A stretch of DNA of 64,000 nucleotides from Zygnema cylindricum. Taxonomy: Eukaryota; Streptophyta; Zygnematophyceae; Zygnematales; Zygnemataceae. The notes beneath the pieces are model-generated. The model saw only the letters and a program-made list of their open reading frames with translations. It was not told the DNA's origin and searched no databases. The position numbers were made by a program, and so were the translations under genes. The first letter of the stretch is position 1; each line of letters starts with the position of its first letter. Location: NCBI GenBank assembly GCA_037447655.1, contig JBBHKE010003504.1, forward strand, positions 62,001 through 126,000, in the 5' to 3' direction. This document shows positions 32,309-42,824 of the stretch, piece after piece.

Positions 32309-33468
32309 TAGTGTTGTGTATCGGTAAAAAAGTTATCGCGATAACACCGATACCGATAGTTATCGATTATCCAACGGTCAGAAGTTCCGATATATCGGTC
32401 TCATACCAAAAAATTCCATATCGGCGATAACTTAACAAAATATAGTATGCATATAATAATACTTTATAACATACTGTATTATATTATTGACTATGTATAA
32501 TAAAGTACCTTCCATTGCACCCGTACATTTTTCGTACAGTTATATACAGTGTCCATATATGTCCGTATAACTTTTTAGGGTTATATATATGATTTTTAGG
32601 GTTTTAGAGTACATTTCCTTAAATTCCGTATATTCAATATAACTGCGCACACTTTTCATACATGTACGTACAGTGGCCGTATTTTCCGTACTTGTTAGGG
32701 ATATTAGTTTTAGGGTTTGGAGGATACATTGCCGTAAATTTTCGTATATTTTAGTACAGCTGCGCTACATTTTTCGTATATTTACGTGCAATGTTTGTAC
32801 ATATCCGTACTACTTAGGGATAATATTAGAGGGGGTTTTAAGGTTTATAGGGTACATTACCGTACGTTCATATATTATTCAGTACGGATGACAAAGATTT
32901 GTCGTATTATTAGGTTTGTAGGGTACACTTTCGGTATAATTTTGTACATTTATGTTAGTTGTTCGTAATTTTAAAGATTTTTTAAGGATTAGTATTTCGC
33001 TTTTCGTACATGTTCGTCCAAAGAAATCTACACGAATTTTACAAAAAGTATGAAATCGACGAATATTAGGAAATTTTCATAAAAAAGTCAAAATCTGTAC
33101 GAATTGGACATCTATGGGCATAACTAATAGTCAAAGGGACATTGAGGAAGGGTATGGGAGCGTGGAACCCAAGTAAAACCCCCTTAAATAATAAATAATC
33201 AAGGAAAAATCGCGATTTTTTACCGAAATCGGGGGGAAGGGGGTCCGCCGCGTGTCCGGGGAATATGACGTACAATTGAGTGTGAGTCCGTACATATATT
33301 GTCGATAGTTATCGATATCGGTGTTATCGCCGATAAATACCGATAAATATCGGTTATTTATCGGCGATAACACCAATAACGATATATCGTACCAATATAT
33401 CGATTACCGGGTACCCGAAAAAAGGTCCATATCGGTAATCGCCAAACCCTTAACGATACACAACACTA
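32309..33468. mobile_element. hAT-like element, second copy (1160 bp)
   Basis: It starts TAGTGTTGTGTATCGG and ends CGATACACAACACTA. The 8-bp target duplication AAAATCAC is at 31683-31690 (left of the nested MITE) and 33469-33476. It shares ends and ATCGG-rich subterminal zones with the first copy but has a different interior made of tandem repeats. Confidence 0.88.
32520..32960. repeat. About 120-bp tandem repeat inside the hAT-like element
   Basis: Roughly 3.5 diverged units, each with TTTTCGTACAT..GTACAGTG..CCGTA..TTAGGG..GGGTACAT..CCGTA, at about 32525, 32650, 32766 and 32892. Confidence 0.7.
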
Positions 33469-33852
33469 AAAATCACCCCCTCGAGGTGATTTTGGATGAA
33501 GTTATTTTATGGGTAAGTCTCTTGCCCGGGGGTCGGAAAGGGGAAAACGTCAAAATGAGTTCACATGACGACAAACACGCAGTACATATAAAGTATGAAT
33601 TAACGTTCACTCTACTTCATAGATGTCTAATTCGTACGGATTTGGACTTTTTTCCGAAAACTACGTAGTAATCGCTTGTTTCAAAATTTTCGTAAATTTC
33701 GTACGTCACACTGTACGGATAATTGTACGGAAATTCAAAATAAAATACATTGTTTCATTTGCGCGCTCGTGTTTTTTATCTGTCCTCCACTCCGTCATCA
33801 GAAGGAAGCGGTCGTCATCAGAAGACGCCATAAATTCCGTCGCTCGCCGCTA

Positions 33853-34068
33853 CAGTGTGCATCGGTATTTGGGTTAATAATATTTTCGTCACTTAAAGCT
33901 TTGTTTCTACATGCACGTTTGTCCGACACTTGATCGGACGGTCGCTATTGAAATATAAGCCGCTCACCTCTAAACTGGCGGTCTGTAATCAAAAATCAGA
34001 CAAGTGTGTACGGGAAAAAGTTGTTTAAAATAAAGAAAAAACATTAACTCTTATAACGATACACGGTG
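33853..34068. mobile_element. MITE, TA target site (216 bp)
   Basis: Left end CAGTGTGCATCGGTATTTGG, right end CTTATAACGATACACGGTG, TA at 33851-33852 and 34069-34070. The interior matches the MITE at 6438-6649. Confidence 0.65.
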
Positions 34069-34084
34069 TAGTTCATTGAACTTT

Positions 34085-34330
34085 TCAAAAGTTTTGCTTC
34101 ATATGCGGGCGCGTATTTTTATCTGAGCAGCGAGCGACAGAATTTATGGCGTCTCGCGCGCGTGTTTTTATCTGAACGGCCAGCGGCAGAATTTATCGCA
34201 TCTCCAACGGCGACTTTCTTGAGCCGTGTTTTGCTTCATTTGCGCGCGCGTATTTCAATGTCCTCCACTCCGTCGTCAAAAGGAAGCCGCCGTTGGATAC
34301 ACCGCAAATTCCGCCGTTCGCCGCTACACC
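34085..34330. repeat. Short internal repeats and a lone MITE end
   Basis: TTTGCTTCATnTGCG, GCGCGTATTT and CAGAATTTAT words repeat here and at 33750-33850. A left MITE end CACCGCGCATCGTTATTAG follows TA at 34325-34326 without a right partner. Confidence 0.4.
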
Positions 34331-35038
34331 GCGCATCGTTATTAGTGTCAAAGTTTAGATAGTGTGGAAGTAAATATACCGTCATTGATGCTAATTAAGA
34401 ATTTGAAAATTATAAAAAAAAAAATTATTCTAATTTCGGCGTTATCGCTTATTTGGGGACAGCAAAAATGGAATATTCTTCGTACGATTACACACATTAA
34501 TATGTGTAACCGTACACAAACCTAAAAATTGTACGTCGGCGCCAAATCGAGTATCCGTACCGATGAGACAATTTTACGGCAGTTACGTGTCTATGCTATA
34601 CCGCATAACGTAAAGTTTAATTACAATTTTTTTTGTTTAACGTTAACAGAAAGGGTTAACACGCCATGCCATTTCTACGCATAACTTAATCGTATGGTCG
34701 TAGTTTTTTTCGTGCGTATCTCATGTATTCTAATAACGTCCCTTTTGGGTAGTTTTATTAGAGTTAAGTGTCTTGCTAATATGTGCTAATATGTGTCTTA
34801 ATTGTAATAAGTGTGTTACCTCGTCCGTCTTTCAGACATCTCACATGTATTAAAGTCAACGTTTTCTTGTATTAGAGTAAATGTTGACACTAAAATGAAC
34901 CAAAAAGTACATAATGACCAACCAAATAATAATTCACGTCACATGATTGGCCGTTGAAGATTACACCTGTCCGATTTTATATCCACGCAAACATTATGGC
35001 TTTTTTTACGATGCAACACAACACGCCTGTCTTACCCT
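34331..35038. other. No gene recognised
   Basis: AT-rich DNA without coding signature. Confidence 0.4.
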
Positions 35039-35043
35039 CTGCC

Positions 35044-36223
35044 TGTTGAAATTTAGGTATTTTCTAGGTCTAGAGATTGTAAAATAAAAGGCAAAGAGGA
35101 GACATTGACAGCTTGCCTCTAACTCTTCACTCAAGTCCCCACACTTGTCGCAGTCACTGAAGACTTGAGGAGGAGTTAGATCCATGGTTGCCTAGGCTGT
35201 CCTCTTGGCAAATCTTGATAGAGTTACCTAAAAGGTTTGATGGACCCAAGAATTGATCCGAGTACCTACTGTCCGTCAAACTACCCGTTAGCTTTAACCT
35301 ATAAGTCTAGGATTAGCGGTAGGATATAATAGGTTTGACAATTATTTAATTTGTTACACGTAGACTAGTTCTTGTAACAGGAAATAGATACGTAATGCAA
35401 AAATACAGTTTTGAATAGTATAATGTACGGTTTAATGTATTATATGAAACGCATACCGCGCATTTGTTTCGAACGCGAAACAAATACCGGGCGTATATTT
35501 TCAACGACTGTAGTTTTATCTTGTTTTGATCGGACGACCACGATAGGCGCCGCGATCACAGAATAGGTACATTTGGCGTTTTACTGACATCGCTGCGTCA
35601 TGTGACACGTGGCGTGACAACGTTGGATTGGGGCAACTCCGGAGATTACGGGAACAAAATCCGGATATGACATGTGTCGACATTTTGGCCATGTCGTACG
35701 ATGGCCGTACAGAAAGTACACCGTCACATGTACTTTTCTGTACAACACAGTAATTTGATTGGCGCCGTACGTCAGAAGATAGAGTTTTAGAGAGAGATAG
35801 GACTTAGAAAATATAGTAGGTAGCAGCCTCTCTCCGAGAGAGCTCCTATACAAAAGGTCATCTTTGACCATTCATAACTATCAATTTACTTGACCATTTT
35901 CAGTGATTCTTTTTGCAGCAGACTCACGAGAGTCCACGCTACACAACGGTGTTGGCGGTCAGAATTTTTGCCGGCCAGGGTGGCTGCATTTCTAAGGGAA
36001 AGTCAAAGTGGGTGAATGTGTCCAAAACTCATATTCTAACTTTGCATTCTGTGGTGGAACTGAGCACACAAAAACTCTTATTTCACAGGGGTGAAGCTAT
36101 AATGGGTTTCTGATTGTCAAGGGGTCAGTCATTTGGGTTTATACCAACTTGGAGTCGGCAATATATAGATTAGCTTCTTTTGGATCTGCGATTTTTGTGG
36201 GCAATGGAGCACACAGAGTTTCA
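35044..36223 (+). mobile_element. Solo copia LTR (1180 bp)
   Basis: TGTTGAAATT..GAGTTTCA. The flanks CTGCC (35039-35043) and ATGCC (36224-36228) match at four of five positions. No PBS or internal region follows, so it is a solo LTR formed by recombination. It keeps the hairpin (35119-35179), the antisense tRNA-like segment (about 35231-35310) and the in-LTR gag ATG at 36204, 20 nt before the end. Confidence 0.88.
35119..35179 (+). other. LTR hairpin with conserved loop
   Basis: CTAACTC..CTCAAGTC pairs with GACTTGAG..GAGTTAG around the loop CACACTTGTCGCAGTCACTG. Confidence 0.6.
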
Positions 36224-36228
36224 ATGCC

Positions 36229-36617
36229 TTTCCAAGAAAGATCCGTACATTCAATGAACTGCCATGTTTTCCCACGCCTTTTTCATGAAAAACGTCCATT
36301 GTTGACCTGTTGCATACTCTCACGTTGAAAACTGACGCAAATTTTAAACTTTCCCACTATCACCGTGTCGTTTTTAAAATCGAAATATTTGACTTTCAAA
36401 CAAAATATTTGATTTAAAATTTTGAATGTTCAAATTTTGGCCAAGCTTTTCCCTCCTTTTTTTCATTAGAGATCCCCTTCCCTTCGTATATATACTCGTC
36501 TTTAACTCCAACAATGCCACTCTTTTTCCTCCATTCGCATCTACCTTTGTTGTTGCATCTTATATTTGTTGCTTCATATTTATCTTTGACCAGCTGCCGC
36601 CACTATCTTAAGAAAAT
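36229..36617. other. No gene recognised; sequence upstream of the accessory ORF
   Basis: AT-rich, with TATATATACTC around 36488. It could hold the promoter of the ORF at 36618. Confidence 0.3.
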
Positions 36618-37390
36618 ATGTGGCCCTTTACCGCTTTTTTTGCGTCGAAAGCGAGAGCTCCTGTTGTAGTTTTCCCACATCCGGTTGAGGAGGAGATGGA
36701 GTGGGGCGAGAAAGAGGGAGAGGGAGAGGCAAGTGAAGGGATGGGATCACAAAATGATGACACCCTCATGGAAGATGGCGGGTCGGTTTTCGGCTCACCC
36801 CCAAATTCACCTCTGGACTCACCGCCAGACTCACCGCGTGTGGACCACGGTATCAGCGCGGTGGTGGGACGCAAGCTCCAACACGTGTTGACAAAGGTTG
36901 CACGCGTTCATGTAATCAATTGGATGATTGCGGATTGTAATGCAAACGGAAAGGAGTGCCTTATACCGAGGACCTTCAACAAGTTTTCGGAACACTTTAC
37001 GGGCGAATATAATACAAGTAAGCAATATTACCTTTTTATTCTTACCTTATATGAGTTTTTACGGCTGCTTACATTGTGTGTCTCAATATAGTATTCGCTT
37101 ATAATGTGACATTTTGTTTACCTCTACCTTTATGTGTTCGTTTCAATTTATATATATTTTTTCCTCGCCCCCACCGCATTTTCTTAATGTTGTTTTGTTG
37201 GATCCTCGTGCACCGTCGTGAAACACCAACGACAGCGTGTCGTTGCTTGTGGTTGTAATCGTCGCTTGTGGTTGTAACATACTGATATGTTTAGCAGGCA
37301 ACCACATCAAAGCGTCGACGCGTGGATGAAGAAATCGAACTGGCGAACACAATTCGTCGTGGCGACAACGATAAAAATGACGAAGTATAA
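36618..37390 (+). CDS. Unknown transposon-associated protein, candidate exons
   Basis: A 133-codon open stretch starts MWPFTAFFASKARAPVVVFP. It has an acidic GEKEGEGE segment, SPPNSPLDSPPDSP proline/serine repeats and a C-terminal block NWMIADCNANGKECLIPRTF. It runs to a donor AACAA/GTAAGC at 37017-37018. A second coding piece (about 37298-37390, KRRRVDEEIELANTIRRGDN, stop TAA) follows TTTAGCAG, but the simple splice does not keep frame, so the model is incomplete. The second piece recurs at about 40000-40095. The role is unknown; by position it belongs to the DNA transposon that includes the 350-codon ORF. Confidence 0.35.
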
Positions 37391-37901
37391 TAGCGAGCAT
37401 TATATAACTTTTTGTCCTTAGTCAATTTAATAAATATGAAACTTTGTATGGTCGACGAGGCTTTGTCTTTGTCTCACTGTTGGAATCGCGGAATCATTAT
37501 ACCGCGTGATTTTTTTATTCAGTTTCGTCGTCACACTTTTGGATTTTCCAAAAAAAATAAAAACAGGACGATTTTTCTTTGACGCGGACCACACAATCTG
37601 TAAGTGTATTTTGCACGTCGTTGCCACTCTTGGAAACTTCTAAGCAGTGAGCCGCGACGTCTCCTAATTTCGTTTTGTCGTCACACTGTTGGAATGAACA
37701 AATTCATTGGATTAGCGACCACTTAGTGTCGTCGCGAACAATACATTCAGCAAGTATATATCGAACGCATAGAATGCGTTAAAACCTCATGCGTCCTTTT
37801 TACGTACGCCCTTTAATTTTCAAGACAAACTCTTGTGTTCTCTCGTCCTTTTGTGTAGCCAACTCTTCTCCTTCATTTTTTTGTCACGTGTGGCTAATAT
37901 A

Positions 37902-38400
37902 CATGGATGGCAGCAGCCAGTCGTATAGGCGACAATGTAGTGTTTTACCGTATTGTCGTCGCTACCCTCCATTACCTCGGCGTAATCTACGACGCCAGCC
38001 AAGAGTAGTAAGGGAAGAGGTATGAAGGGAAGGATTGGCGAGAGAAAAACTCACAAAGGAAAGGCAATCGCCGAGTGGGGTAGAGAGGGAAAGACATGGC
38101 TCGGAAAGCGTGATAGGAGTAACGGGAACCTCGGAGGAATTAGCGAGAGAAAGGGAGGCGGCCACTTTGGTACAAATCGGTTGGGTGCCGGCTGAGGGGA
38201 GGGATCATGAAAGGGAGGTGAGAGAACAGGTAGAGGTGGAAGGATTAACACCGGTTGGGGGAGGAAGGGAAGAGACAAATTTGGATGAGGTAGCTCATGA
38301 GGGGGTTTTACCGGAGGAGGGAAGGGAGGAATCGGTTGATGTGAGGAGGGGGGAGGCTGTAGAAATTGAGATGAATAGGGGAGTAAAAATTCCATTATAG
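37902..38400 (+). pseudogene. Charged accessory ORF, copy 1, broken
   Basis: It encodes MDGSSQSYRRQCSVLPYCRR and then a Glu/Arg-rich sequence (REREAATLVQIGWVPAEGRD). A TGA at 38026-38028 and a TAG at 38398-38400 interrupt the frame that is open in copy 2 (40601-41425). Continuation pieces lie at 38419-38721. Confidence 0.6.
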
Positions 38401-38735
38401 GAGGGTGGAAAGAAAGTAATGGGTGTAGACGGAGGGGAGAAGGAGGCGACGGTAGAAGAGGGTGAGCGAAGTGAGGCACAGGAAAAGGTAGAGAAAAAAT
38501 GTAAAAAAAGAAAAAGAATATTAATACTTTTTGATGAGGGCGACGACGAGAAAAAAGGTGGGGGTTTTAGGGAGGAGAAGTTGTTGGGTGAGGAGAGGGA
38601 GGGGAAGACAGAATTGGGAGAGGAAAGAAAGGGAAAGGAGGCGACGGTTGAAGAGGGTGGGTCGAGTGAGGTTAGGGGAAGATTAGGTAGAAAAAGAATG
38701 ATAATAAAAAAAAAATCATAGGGTTTGGTGAGACC

Positions 38736-39788
38736 GTGGAGGAGGAAGGAGTAGGGGGAGAGGCGACGGTCGAGAAAGGGTTTGAAGCAGGGAGAAAGAT
38801 AGCTAGGAAAAAAGAGATAGCAAAGGGTAAGCGTAAGGTGAAAGATGACAATGACAAATTATATGTCCCCTCATCTTCGGATAGCGACGAGAGCATCGAG
38901 GATGGTGAAGAACCGCCGGAAGACAAGCCCGAACCCGAAATTTTGGAACCCACCGATATCGTGGTGTGGAAAAACGAAGATGATCCCACCACCGAGGACG
39001 AACAAACCCCAGATAGTGAGGAAAAGCAACGTGAGGGGGAATTTGATGATGAGGACGACGTGTTCGGGACGCCTCCCACGCCGACTAGGGAGAGAGCCAT
39101 TGAAATGGCACCTCCGCATCATCAACCTCCATACCCGGTTGAGCATCCCGCTTGGTATTTTCCTCCTCCCACGGGAGGGGAGGAAATGGACAGTTTCGTG
39201 CCTCGACCCGAACATTATATTCCGGTTGCCGAATGGCCGGAACATTGGAGGTATGGTGAACCCCGACCCCTAAACCCGGAAGCGAATCCTTTTCCGCAAA
39301 TTCTCGACATCCCCCCCGATGTCACCGCACATCCAACATGGCTGTTTATCTCGCTTGAGGACCGAGGCTCGACCTTTGCCCACATAAGGCAATTTGATCC
39401 GGCAGATCCCTGGATAACGTGGGTTTTTCGTGTGGAGGACGGTTTTCGGGTAAATGTACCGGAGTTGCTACGTCATCATCATCCGTGGGATCCCCGATTA
39501 TACGACATCCTAAAATATTGTCGAGTAACTCCCGAGGTACTTGCTCTCCGAGATGCTCGTACGACGATATTGCAAAAATGTCGCAATGTCAGAGTGCCAC
39601 GCTCTCGCCTTTGGGAAATACAAAGGGTTCCGCCACCGATTAGGCCACCTTCACCTCCGAGAGGAGAGGATTTGCCTTTAATAATAGCGGCACTCACTCA
39701 ACAAGTAGCGGCTCAACAAGAACAAATAAGAGCGGATCGAGAGCAATGGATGAGGCTCACACGGGCATTGTCGAAAAAAAAACGGTAA
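38736..39788 (+). CDS. Unknown 350-residue transposon ORF, intact copy
   Basis: Open from ATG to TAA. Layout: basic N-terminus (ARKKEIAKGKRKVKDD), a strongly acidic Ser/Asp/Glu region at about 50-110, then a Pro/Trp-rich domain at about 115-310 (HPAWYFPPPTGGEEMDSFVP, VAEWPEHWRYGEP, LRHHHPWDPRLYDILKYC), and a C-terminal Gln/Arg helix (ALTQQVAAQQEQIRADREQW) likely to form a coiled coil. It has no protease, RT or DDE motif. The second copy (41439-41776 and 48224-48937) is broken by lesions and a copia insertion but keeps the domain, so the protein was once under selection. I do not recognise the family. A DNA-binding accessory protein of the transposon is a guess. Confidence 0.6.
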   Translation: MEEEGVGGEATVEKGFEAGRKIARKKEIAKGKRKVKDDNDKLYVPSSSDSDESIEDGEEPPEDKPEPEILEPTDIVVWKNEDDPTTEDEQTPDSEEKQREGEFDDEDDVFGTPPTPTRERAIEMAPPHHQPPYPVEHPAWYFPPPTGGEEMDSFVPRPEHYIPVAEWPEHWRYGEPRPLNPEANPFPQILDIPPDVTAHPTWLFISLEDRGSTFAHIRQFDPADPWITWVFRVEDGFRVNVPELLRHHHPWDPRLYDILKYCRVTPEVLALRDARTTILQKCRNVRVPRSRLWEIQRVPPPIRPPSPPRGEDLPLIIAALTQQVAAQQEQIRADREQWMRLTRALSKKKR

Positions 39789-39849
39789 TTAGTATGTATT
39801 TTTTACTAACTCTTACTCCACTATATCACTTCCCATGTTTCACCCACTC

Positions 39850-39859
39850 NNNNNNNNNN
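39850..39859. other. Assembly gap (10 N)
   Basis: Ten N bases directly after CACCCACTC. The sequence after the gap starts a second copy of the upstream unit, so order and copy number here need checking. Confidence 0.99.
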
Positions 39860-40600
39860 TTTTTATATAATACGAGCGATAATATGAGGCAGTAAAAATA
39901 GTAACAGCGCTGCTGCTGGATCCTCGTGCACCGTCGTGAAACACCGACGACAACGTGTCGTCGCTTGTGGTTGTAACATACTGATATGTTTAGCAGGCGG
40001 CCACATCGAAGCGCCGACGCGTGGATGAAGAAATCAAATTGGCGACGACAATTCGTCGTCGCGACAACGATAAAAATGACGAAGTATAATAGCGAGCATA
40101 ATATATTTTTGTGTCTTTAGTTAGTACAATAAATATGAACTTTTGTATGGTCGACGGGGCTTTGTCTTTGTCTCGTTGTTGGAATCGCGGAATCATTATA
40201 CCGCGTGATTTTTTTATTCAGTTTCGTCGTCACACTGTTGGATTTTCCAAAAAAAATAAAAACAGGACGATTTTCTTTTGACACGGATCACACAATCTGT
40301 AAGTGTATTTTGCACGTCGTTGGCATACTTGGAAAGTTCTAAGAAGTGAGCCGCGACGTCTCCTTATTTCGTTTCGTCGTCACACTGTTGGAATGAACAA
40401 ATTCATTGGATTAGCGACCACTTCGTGCCGTCGCGAACAATACATTCAGCAAGTATATAACGAACTCATAGCATGCGTTAAAACCTCATGCGTCCTTTTT
40501 ACGTACAACCTTTAATTTTCAAGACAAACTCCTGTGTTCTCTCAACCTTTTGTGTAGTCGACTCTTCTCCTTATTTTTTTGTCACATGTGGCTAATATAC

Positions 40601-41425
40601 ATGGACGGCATCAGACAGTCGTATAGGCGACATCGTAGTGTTTTACCGTATTGTCGTCGCTACCCTCCATTACCTCGGCGTAATCTACGAGGTCGGCCAA
40701 GAGTAGAAAGGGAAGAGGTACAAAGGGAAGGAATGGCGAGAGAAAACCCCACAAGGGAAAGGCAATCGCCGAAGGGGGTAGAGAGGGAAAGACATGGCCC
40801 GGAAACCGTGATAGGAGTAAAGGGAACTGCGGAGGAATTAGCGAGAGAAAGGGAGGCGGCCACTTTGGTACAAATCGGTTGGGTGCCGGCGGAGGGGAGG
40901 GATCATGAAAGGGAGGTGAGAGAAGAGGTAGAGGTGGAAGGATTGACACCGGTTAGGGGAGGAAAGGAAGAGACAAATTTGGATGAGGTAGCAAATGAGA
41001 GGGTTTTAGCGGAGGAGGGAAGGGAGGAAAGGGGTGAATCGATTGATGTGAGGAGGGGGGAGGCAGTAGAAAATGAGATGAATAGGGGAGAAAAAATTCC
41101 ATTAGAGGAGGGTGGAAAGACGGTAATGGGTGTAGATGGAGGGGAGAAGGAGGCGACGGTAGAAGAGGGTGAGCGAAGTGAGGCACAGGAAAAGGTAGAG
41201 AAAAAATGTAAAAAAAGAAAAAGAAAATTAATACTTTTTGATGAGGGAGACGACGAAAAAAAAGGTGGGGGTTTTAGGGAAGAGAAGTTAAGTGAGGAGA
41301 GGGAGGGGAAGACAGAATTGGGAGAGGAAAGAAAGGGAAAGGAGGCGACCGTTGAAGAGGGTGGGTCGAGTGAGGTTAGGGGAAGATTAGGTAGAAAAAC
41401 AAGGATAATAAAAAAAAAATCATAG
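40601..41425 (+). CDS. Charged accessory ORF, copy 2, intact (274 codons)
   Basis: Open from ATG (MDGIRQSYRRHRSVLPYCRR) to TAG. It is extremely rich in Glu, Arg, Lys and Gly. It contains an internal repeat EATVEEGERSEA / EATVEEGGSSEV and a lysine/arginine cluster KKCKKRKRKLILF that could be a nuclear localisation signal. It ends RIIKKKS. The 350-codon ORF begins just downstream in another frame and shares an EATVEKG motif, so the two could be parts of one gene. Function unknown. Confidence 0.45.
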   Translation: MDGIRQSYRRHRSVLPYCRRYPPLPRRNLRGRPRVEREEVQREGMARENPTRERQSPKGVERERHGPETVIGVKGTAEELAREREAATLVQIGWVPAEGRDHEREVREEVEVEGLTPVRGGKEETNLDEVANERVLAEEGREERGESIDVRRGEAVENEMNRGEKIPLEEGGKTVMGVDGGEKEATVEEGERSEAQEKVEKKCKKRKRKLILFDEGDDEKKGGGFREEKLSEEREGKTELGEERKGKEATVEEGGSSEVRGRLGRKTRIIKKKS

Positions 41426-41771
41426 GGTTTTGTGAGACCATGGAGAAGGAAGGAGTAGGGGGAGAGGCGACGGTCGAGAAAGGTGGGGGGTATGAAGCAG
41501 GGAGAAAGATAGCTAGGAAGAAAGAGATAGCAAAGGGTAAGCGTAAGGTGAAAGATGAAAATGACAAAATATATGTCCCCTAATCTTTGGATAGCGACGA
41601 GAGCATCGAGGATGGTGAAAAACCGCCGGAAGACAAGCCCAAACCCGAAATTTTGGATATCGTGGTGTGGAAAAACGAGATGATCCCACCACCGAAGACG
41701 AACAAACCTCGGATAGTGAGGAAAAGCAACGTGAGGGGGAATTTGATGATGATGACGACGTGCTTGGAGCG

Positions 41772-41776
41772 CCTCC
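41772..41776 (+). repeat. Target-site duplication CCTCC (left)
   Basis: Matches CCTCC at 48224-48228 on the other side of the copia element. Confidence 0.92.
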
Positions 41777-42824
41777 TGTAGAAATTAATGGTTTTAAGTA
41801 TTTTCTAGGTCTGAATAGAAAGAAAGAAGCCGAGGCAGTCTACCTCTAACTTCTCTCTCCAACTCTCAAACTTGTCGCAGTCACTAAGAAATTGGAGAGG
41901 AAGCTAGAGCCATGGCTACCTAGGCTATCCTGAGGTTTACGGGAAATTTATATTAGTTCGGGTTTATTTATTTAAAAGGAATGTGCCAGCGGCAGAAATT
42001 GATCCTTGTACCTAACGGCCGGCAGACAGGGATTAGCCGGTAGCCTTAGCCGTTAAGTCTAGGAGTCATGATACGTAGTATATAGTTTGATAGTTATTTA
42101 AATATAGATACGTACGATTATTCATTTAACTATAATAGATTACGGGATACATAGATCCGATAATATATAAAGTACGGATTACGGTACGGACTATAAATCA
42201 ATACCGCGCATTTGTTTCGTAAATGAAACAAATACCTCACATGTATTTATTACGGCTACGATTAAATTAGATTCTAATCGGACGGCCGCAATTAGCGCCG
42301 AGATCGCGGAGGAAGTTTTCGACGGTTTGTCGCCATCGCCACATCGGATGACGCGTGGCGAAATTACATTGGATCGTGGAATCCCCGGAGATTATGGCAT
42401 CGAATCCGGATATGATATGTGTCGACATTTAGGCCTTGTCCTACAATGTCCGTACCTAAAGTACACCGGCAGCTGTACATTTGCGTACGTAACTCAATTC
42501 TGATTGGTTCCATACATCAGTAGATAGAGTCTGTGAGAGAGATAAGACTTAGAAAAATTAGGAGATAGGACCCTCTCTCCCAGAGAGCTTCTGTACAAAA
42601 GGTCATCTTTGACCCTCCATAACTTACTGCTCAGGGGAGCAAATTCAGCGATTCTTTTTGCTATCGACTCAGGGGAGTCTTGTCTTCACAGGGGTGAAGG
42701 TGGTCAGAGTTTTTGTCTACCAAGGTGGCAGTTATTTTTGCTTAAACACAAAGGGGTCAGGATTATCCTAGAGGCTTCTTGGAAGCTGTCCACTCTGAGG
42801 ACTTATGGAGGTCTCAGAGTTTCA
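41777..42824 (+). repeat. 5' LTR of copia element
   Basis: TGTAGAAATT..GAGTTTCA. Contains hairpin 41844-41909, antisense tRNA-like segment about 41974-42065, and gag ATG at 42805. Confidence 0.95.
41844..41909 (+). other. LTR hairpin with conserved loop
   Basis: CTCTAACTTC..CTCCAA pairs with TTGGAG..GAAGCTAGAG around AAACTTGTCGCAGTCACT. The same hairpin is in the 3' LTR at 47243-47308. Confidence 0.6.

Larger units (their letters stand above)
30140..33640. repeat. Dispersed 0.9 kb repeat, copy 2, interrupted
   Basis: Segments 30140-30323, 31222-31690 and 33469-33640 align in order with 6652-7560. The interruptions are two hAT-like elements, each bounded by an 8-bp target duplication, and one MITE. 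Confidence 0.7.
37197..39849 (+). repeat. Accessory-ORF unit, copy 1
   Basis: Closely similar to 39916-41776 plus 48224-49005. The homology begins at TGGATCCTCGTGCACCGTCG in both. Copy 1 is cut by the assembly gap at 39850. Confidence 0.85.
39916..41776 (+). repeat. Accessory-ORF unit, copy 2, left part
   Basis: Direct repeat of 37197-39060. It is interrupted at 41776 by the copia element and resumes at 48224. Confidence 0.85.

Noticed and set aside
38051-38479. Proline-rich minus-strand ORF
   Set aside because: Antisense shadow of the Glu/Gly-rich accessory ORF; the same shadow appears at 40611-41186.
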